This document shows, in pieces, positions 13,226 through 15,406 of a stretch of 15,406 nt of DNA. The notes under the pieces were generated by a model. That model ran no database searches and was not told the origin of the DNA. It saw only the letters and a list, made by a program, of their open reading frames with translations. Numbering within the stretch: position 1 is the first letter of the stretch; each line of letters begins with the position of its first letter. This stretch comes from Methanofastidiosum sp964630765 (GTDB lineage: Archaea > Methanobacteriota_B > Thermococci > Methanofastidiosales > Methanofastidiosaceae). A program made the position numbers and the translations under genes. The stretch lies in the NCBI GenBank assembly GCA_964630765.1, contig CAZVXE010000036.1:1-15406 (forward strand), in the 5' to 3' direction.

Positions 13226-14308
13226 ATGAAAAGGATAATAATGCATGTTGACCTTGACTCATTCTATGCATCTCTAGAAGAAAACAGGAATGACAAAATA
13301 AGAGGTAAACCAGTAGTTATATGCGTTTATTCTGGCAGGACTGAGGATAGCGGTGCTGTGAGCACATCAAATTACAAGGCTAGAGAGTTGGGTATCAAGG
13401 CTGGAATGCCCATAATAATTGCAAAGAGGATTGCAAAAGGCAAAGATGTCGCATTCTTACCTGTCGACATGGATTATTATAGAGAAGTATCGGATAGGAT
13501 AATGGATTTAATAGAAGATGAATCAGACATAATGGAACAAGTCAGTATAGATGAAGCCTATCTAGATGTTACGGAAAGGACAGACGGAGATTTAGATAAG
13601 GCGATTGAAATAGCAAACACAATAAAAGAAAAAATAACTTCTCAAGAGGGTTTGACTGCGTCAGTTGGAATATCCTCTAATAAATTTGTTGCCAAGATGG
13701 CATCTGACTTTCAAAAACCAAATGGATTGACTGTTGTTGAGGAAAGAGAAATAATACCATTTCTAGAGAATCTAAAAGTCTCTAAATTACATGGGATTGG
13801 CGGTAAAACAACTAAATCTCTAAATGATCTTGGTATTGAAACTGCAAGTGATCTGAGCTCATACGATTTAATAGAGCTTGAAGAAATATTTGGCAAGAAT
13901 AAAGCCAGACTACTTCATGATAAATCCTTAGGTATAGATGAGACACCAGTTGAACCAAGAGAGAAAAAACAACTTTCAAGAATAGGAACTTTAAAAGCAG
14001 ATACAAACGATAAAGATATAATTTTTGATAAGATACTTGGGTTATCAACGGATATGCGGCAGCGAATAATAAAAAATAATGTATCATTTAGGACTGTATC
14101 ACTAATAACTATTGATACTGACTTAAAAACTCAAACAAAAAGTGAAACAATAGCACAAACTAAGGATATTCAGAAAGTTGTTTCAATTTCTAAACGCCTA
14201 CTTGAAAAATACTTTGAAGAGAATCCTGATAAAAAACTTAGGAGAGTTGGAATAAGAATTTCAAACTTAGAGTTCTCTAAAAGCCAGAAGACCCTTGATG
14301 AATTCTAA
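13226..14308 (+). CDS. dinB: DNA polymerase IV (Y-family translesion polymerase, DinB/Dpo4-like)
   Basis: A 360-residue Y-family polymerase, close to Sulfolobus Dpo4 in length. Palm carboxylates are Asp9 in HVDLDSFYAS and Asp109-Glu110 in SIDEAYLD. Tyr14 is in the steric-gate position that excludes ribonucleotides. YSGRTEDSGAVSTSNYKARELG carries the finger residues (key parts: YSGR and the STSNYKAR block). A helix-hairpin-helix segment follows (KLHGIGGKT), then the little-finger domain. The last seven residues, QKTLDEF, match a PCNA-interacting (PIP) box. It copies past damaged bases with reduced accuracy. The ATG at 13226 gives the standard MKRIIMHVDLDSFYAS start and suits the TATA box; the frame remains open upstream to a TTG at 13166. 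It is divergent from sufC. Its stop overlaps the alkyltransferase 3' end by 4 bases. Confidence 0.95.
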   Translation: MKRIIMHVDLDSFYASLEENRNDKIRGKPVVICVYSGRTEDSGAVSTSNYKARELGIKAGMPIIIAKRIAKGKDVAFLPVDMDYYREVSDRIMDLIEDESDIMEQVSIDEAYLDVTERTDGDLDKAIEIANTIKEKITSQEGLTASVGISSNKFVAKMASDFQKPNGLTVVEEREIIPFLENLKVSKLHGIGGKTTKSLNDLGIETASDLSSYDLIELEEIFGKNKARLLHDKSLGIDETPVEPREKKQLSRIGTLKADTNDKDIIFDKILGLSTDMRQRIIKNNVSFRTVSLITIDTDLKTQTKSETIAQTKDIQKVVSISKRLLEKYFEENPDKKLRRVGIRISNLEFSKSQKTLDEF

Positions 14309-14850
14309 TAATATATTTTATCTTTACTTACCTTGCCGTTAGATAAAAATATTCCTTCTTTTTCTAATAACTTTTTTTTCATCTCAAGGCCTCCTTGAAA
14401 TCCACCCAGAGTCCCATCAGACCTTATTGCACGATGACACGGTATTATTAAAGGAAAAGGATTATTGGCCAACGCATTTCCTACTGCCCTTGCACCTTTA
14501 GGCGTACCAATTTTTTTTGCGATTCTTGAATAGGTGCTTACATAACTTCTTGGGATATTATATTCTGCCATTAGTACTTTTTTCTCAAAATCGGTGCATA
14601 TATCAAAATCTAGAAGCCCAAGATTAAACTTGATGTTCTCCCCAGAAATAAACCTCTTTACCTCCAAAGTTATTTTTTCTAAAGAATTAGATCTTTTGGC
14701 AAAGCTATATTCATCTCTTAATTTAGAAACTAAAATATTTTTATCCGTAGGTAGAAAAATTTTTATAATTTTCATTTTAGTATTTTCTACTCTCCAGACC
14801 AATCCAAAAGTTCCCAAACTAGAAACTTCTATATTATAAAAACACTGCAT
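14305..14850 (-). CDS. ogt: methylated-DNA-[protein]-cysteine S-methyltransferase (Ogt/MGMT)
   Basis: A 181-residue suicide repair protein that removes alkyl groups from O6-alkylguanine. The active-site motif IPCHR contains Cys138. Arg121 in GARAVGNAL corresponds to the arginine finger that flips the base (Arg128 in human MGMT), Tyr109-region STYSRIA matches the conserved tyrosine, and the loop DGTLGGFQGG closes the alkyl pocket. The N-terminal roughly 90 residues are the usual poorly conserved domain. It is the last gene of a minus-strand run: it starts 14 bp after the ferritin-like gene's stop, so the two are probably cotranscribed, with the Rad50 gene further upstream. Its 3' end overlaps that of dinB. 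No strong ribosome binding site is visible before the ATG. Confidence 0.94.
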   Translation of the reverse strand: MQCFYNIEVSSLGTFGLVWRVENTKMKIIKIFLPTDKNILVSKLRDEYSFAKRSNSLEKITLEVKRFISGENIKFNLGLLDFDICTDFEKKVLMAEYNIPRSYVSTYSRIAKKIGTPKGARAVGNALANNPFPLIIPCHRAIRSDGTLGGFQGGLEMKKKLLEKEGIFLSNGKVSKDKIYY

Positions 14851-14864
14851 ATTATCTCTTGGGA

Positions 14865-15146
14865 TTATTTAATTAAATCTTCAACTTCCTTTTTCCCTTT
14901 TTCTAACTCTTGTACTTGTTGTTTATCCAAGGTCAGAAGAAGAGCTTGGAATTCGCCCACATGTGTCTTTTCCTCTTTTGCGATATCTAAGAAAAGCATT
15001 TTTATATTTTTATTTGTAGTCATAGCTGCAAGTTGTTCATATAAATTTATTGCATCTAGCTCGGCTATAATTCCTGCCCTTAAAATCTCCTTGTCTATCT
15101 CTTCTTTTCTTATCTTATCAAGATTTATTGGTATATTTGAAAGCAT
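14865..15146 (-). CDS. EncFtn-like (encapsulated-ferritin family) small ferroxidase
   Basis: A 93-residue, all-helical protein with no membrane segment. The sequence GIIAELDAINLYEQL followed by AKEEKTHVGEF closely resembles the ferritin-like segment fused to the N-terminus of the Pyrococcus furiosus encapsulin and the EncFtn family. Glu29, Glu59 and His62 have the same spacing (30, then 3) as the ferroxidase-centre residues Glu32, Glu62 and His65 of Rhodospirillum EncFtn. Such half-ferritins dimerise to make a di-iron site and assemble as a decameric ring, oxidising Fe(II). No encapsulin shell gene and no obvious C-terminal cargo-loading peptide are seen. I chose the ATG at 15146 because GGTG (15152-15155) precedes it by 5 bases; a GTG at 15158 opens the same frame four codons earlier. 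It lies 51 bp after the Rad50 stop and 14 bp before ogt. Confidence 0.85.
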   Translation of the reverse strand: MLSNIPINLDKIRKEEIDKEILRAGIIAELDAINLYEQLAAMTTNKNIKMLFLDIAKEEKTHVGEFQALLLTLDKQQVQELEKGKKEVEDLIK

Positions 15147-15176
15147 GTATACACCCACGATTTAATCATCTTTTAG

Positions 15177-15185
15177 CTTTATATT
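15177..15185 (-). promoter_or_regulatory. TATA-like box of the ferritin-like gene
   Basis: On the minus strand this reads aatataaag in the gap after the Rad50 stop, centred about 35 bp before the ATG at 15146. The EncFtn-like gene and ogt could thus be expressed separately from rad50. Confidence 0.4.
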
Positions 15186-15197
15186 GTTTTTGAGATA

Positions 15198-15406
15198 TCA
15201 AAGGTCAACGGTCGTTTTAGAAAAAGAACCTTGATTTTCAACTCTAGATACTCCGTCTCTTTTTGTAACCCTTAATACGTGATCAACATAGCTTTCAATC
15301 TCTGGCTCATGGGAAACTATTATTACTTGATTCATGCCAAGCATATCGAGAACATCCCGTACTCTGTCCATCTGCTTTCTTGAAAATCCATCTGTTGGTT
15401 CATCAA
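15198..15406 (-). CDS. rad50: Rad50 DNA repair ATPase, C-terminal fragment
   Basis: The minus strand is open from the window edge to a TGA at 15198-15200, giving the last 69 residues of a larger protein. They include the end of Walker B with D-loop (DEPTDGFS) and the switch histidine in VIIVSHEPEIESYVDHVLRV, the typical C-terminal lobe of the Rad50/SMC ATPase head. The wording DEPTDGFS and VSHEPEIE fits archaeal Rad50 better than SMC or bacterial SbcC. Rad50 works with Mre11 to tether and process DNA double-strand breaks; the Mre11 gene, if adjacent, is outside the window. The gene's N-terminal half and coiled coil cannot be seen. It is followed on the same strand by the ferritin-like and ogt genes. 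Confidence 0.88.
   Translation of the reverse strand, partial: DEPTDGFSRKQMDRVRDVLDMLGMNQVIIVSHEPEIESYVDHVLRVTKRDGVSRVENQGSFSKTTVDL

Noticed and set aside
1..15406. tRNA, rRNA, CRISPR array, insertion sequence or integrase
   Set aside because: No GC-rich structured stretch, TPsiC-like motif with flanking stems, regularly spaced repeats, transposase motif or flanking target duplication was found in a read of both strands.

Overview
The window is about 15.4 kb of AT-rich, gene-dense archaeal DNA. Archaeal signs are: TATA-like boxes 25-35 bp before many starts with almost no 5' leader (leaderless promoters), GGTG-type ribosome binding sites on other genes, a Rad50 C-terminus, a Y-family polymerase ending in a PCNA-binding peptide, a compact SufC-SufB pair, and an encapsulin-ferritin-like protein of the kind fused to the Pyrococcus encapsulin. 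A euryarchaeal anaerobe, possibly a methanogen-related lineage, fits best. This is inferred from gene character only, since no methanogenesis gene is present.

Layout, left to right. 1-273 (+) is the tail of a J-domain protein. 289-2361 (-) encodes a five-PAS sensor whose kinase part stops after the histidine-containing helix region. 2509-3099 (+) is a small SAM methyltransferase, 3148-3720 (-) a UPF0316/DUF2179 membrane protein, 3871-4509 (+) a TetR regulator and 4521-4793 (-) an unknown two-helix membrane protein. 4908-5717 (+) is a cysteine-rich iron-sulfur protein, followed by the potassium-uptake regulator TrkA (5774-7102, +). 7107-7493 (-) is RidA and 7567-8280 (+) a stand-alone class I glutamine amidotransferase. 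Two tandem TrkH potassium channel subunits follow (8357-9790 and 9852-11288, +). SufC and SufB (13127 to 11293, -) form a minimal Fe-S assembly operon. The right end holds DNA maintenance genes: DinB (13226-14308, +), and on the minus strand Rad50 (partial, 15406 to 15198), an EncFtn-like ferritin (15146 to 14865) and an Ogt-type alkyltransferase (14850 to 14305).

Three themes stand out. (1) A dispersed Trk potassium system has one TrkA and two unequal TrkH copies. The TrkA carries a CxxC between its two RCK halves and sits directly after an Fe-S protein, which makes redox-tuned potassium uptake a testable idea. (2) Iron and Fe-S handling is represented by SufBC, the EncFtn-like protein and the Fe-S protein. 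(3) Damage tolerance and repair is represented by DinB, Ogt and Rad50, with the iron-storage-like protein inside the repair cluster.

The architecture is very compact. Six convergent gene pairs meet with gaps of 48 bp or less, and the DinB/Ogt pair overlaps. I saw no insertion sequence, CRISPR array, tRNA or rRNA, and no gene-free stretch longer than about 150 bp. The window looks like ordinary chromosomal core rather than a mobile island. I did not find a clear-cut new defence or mobile system.
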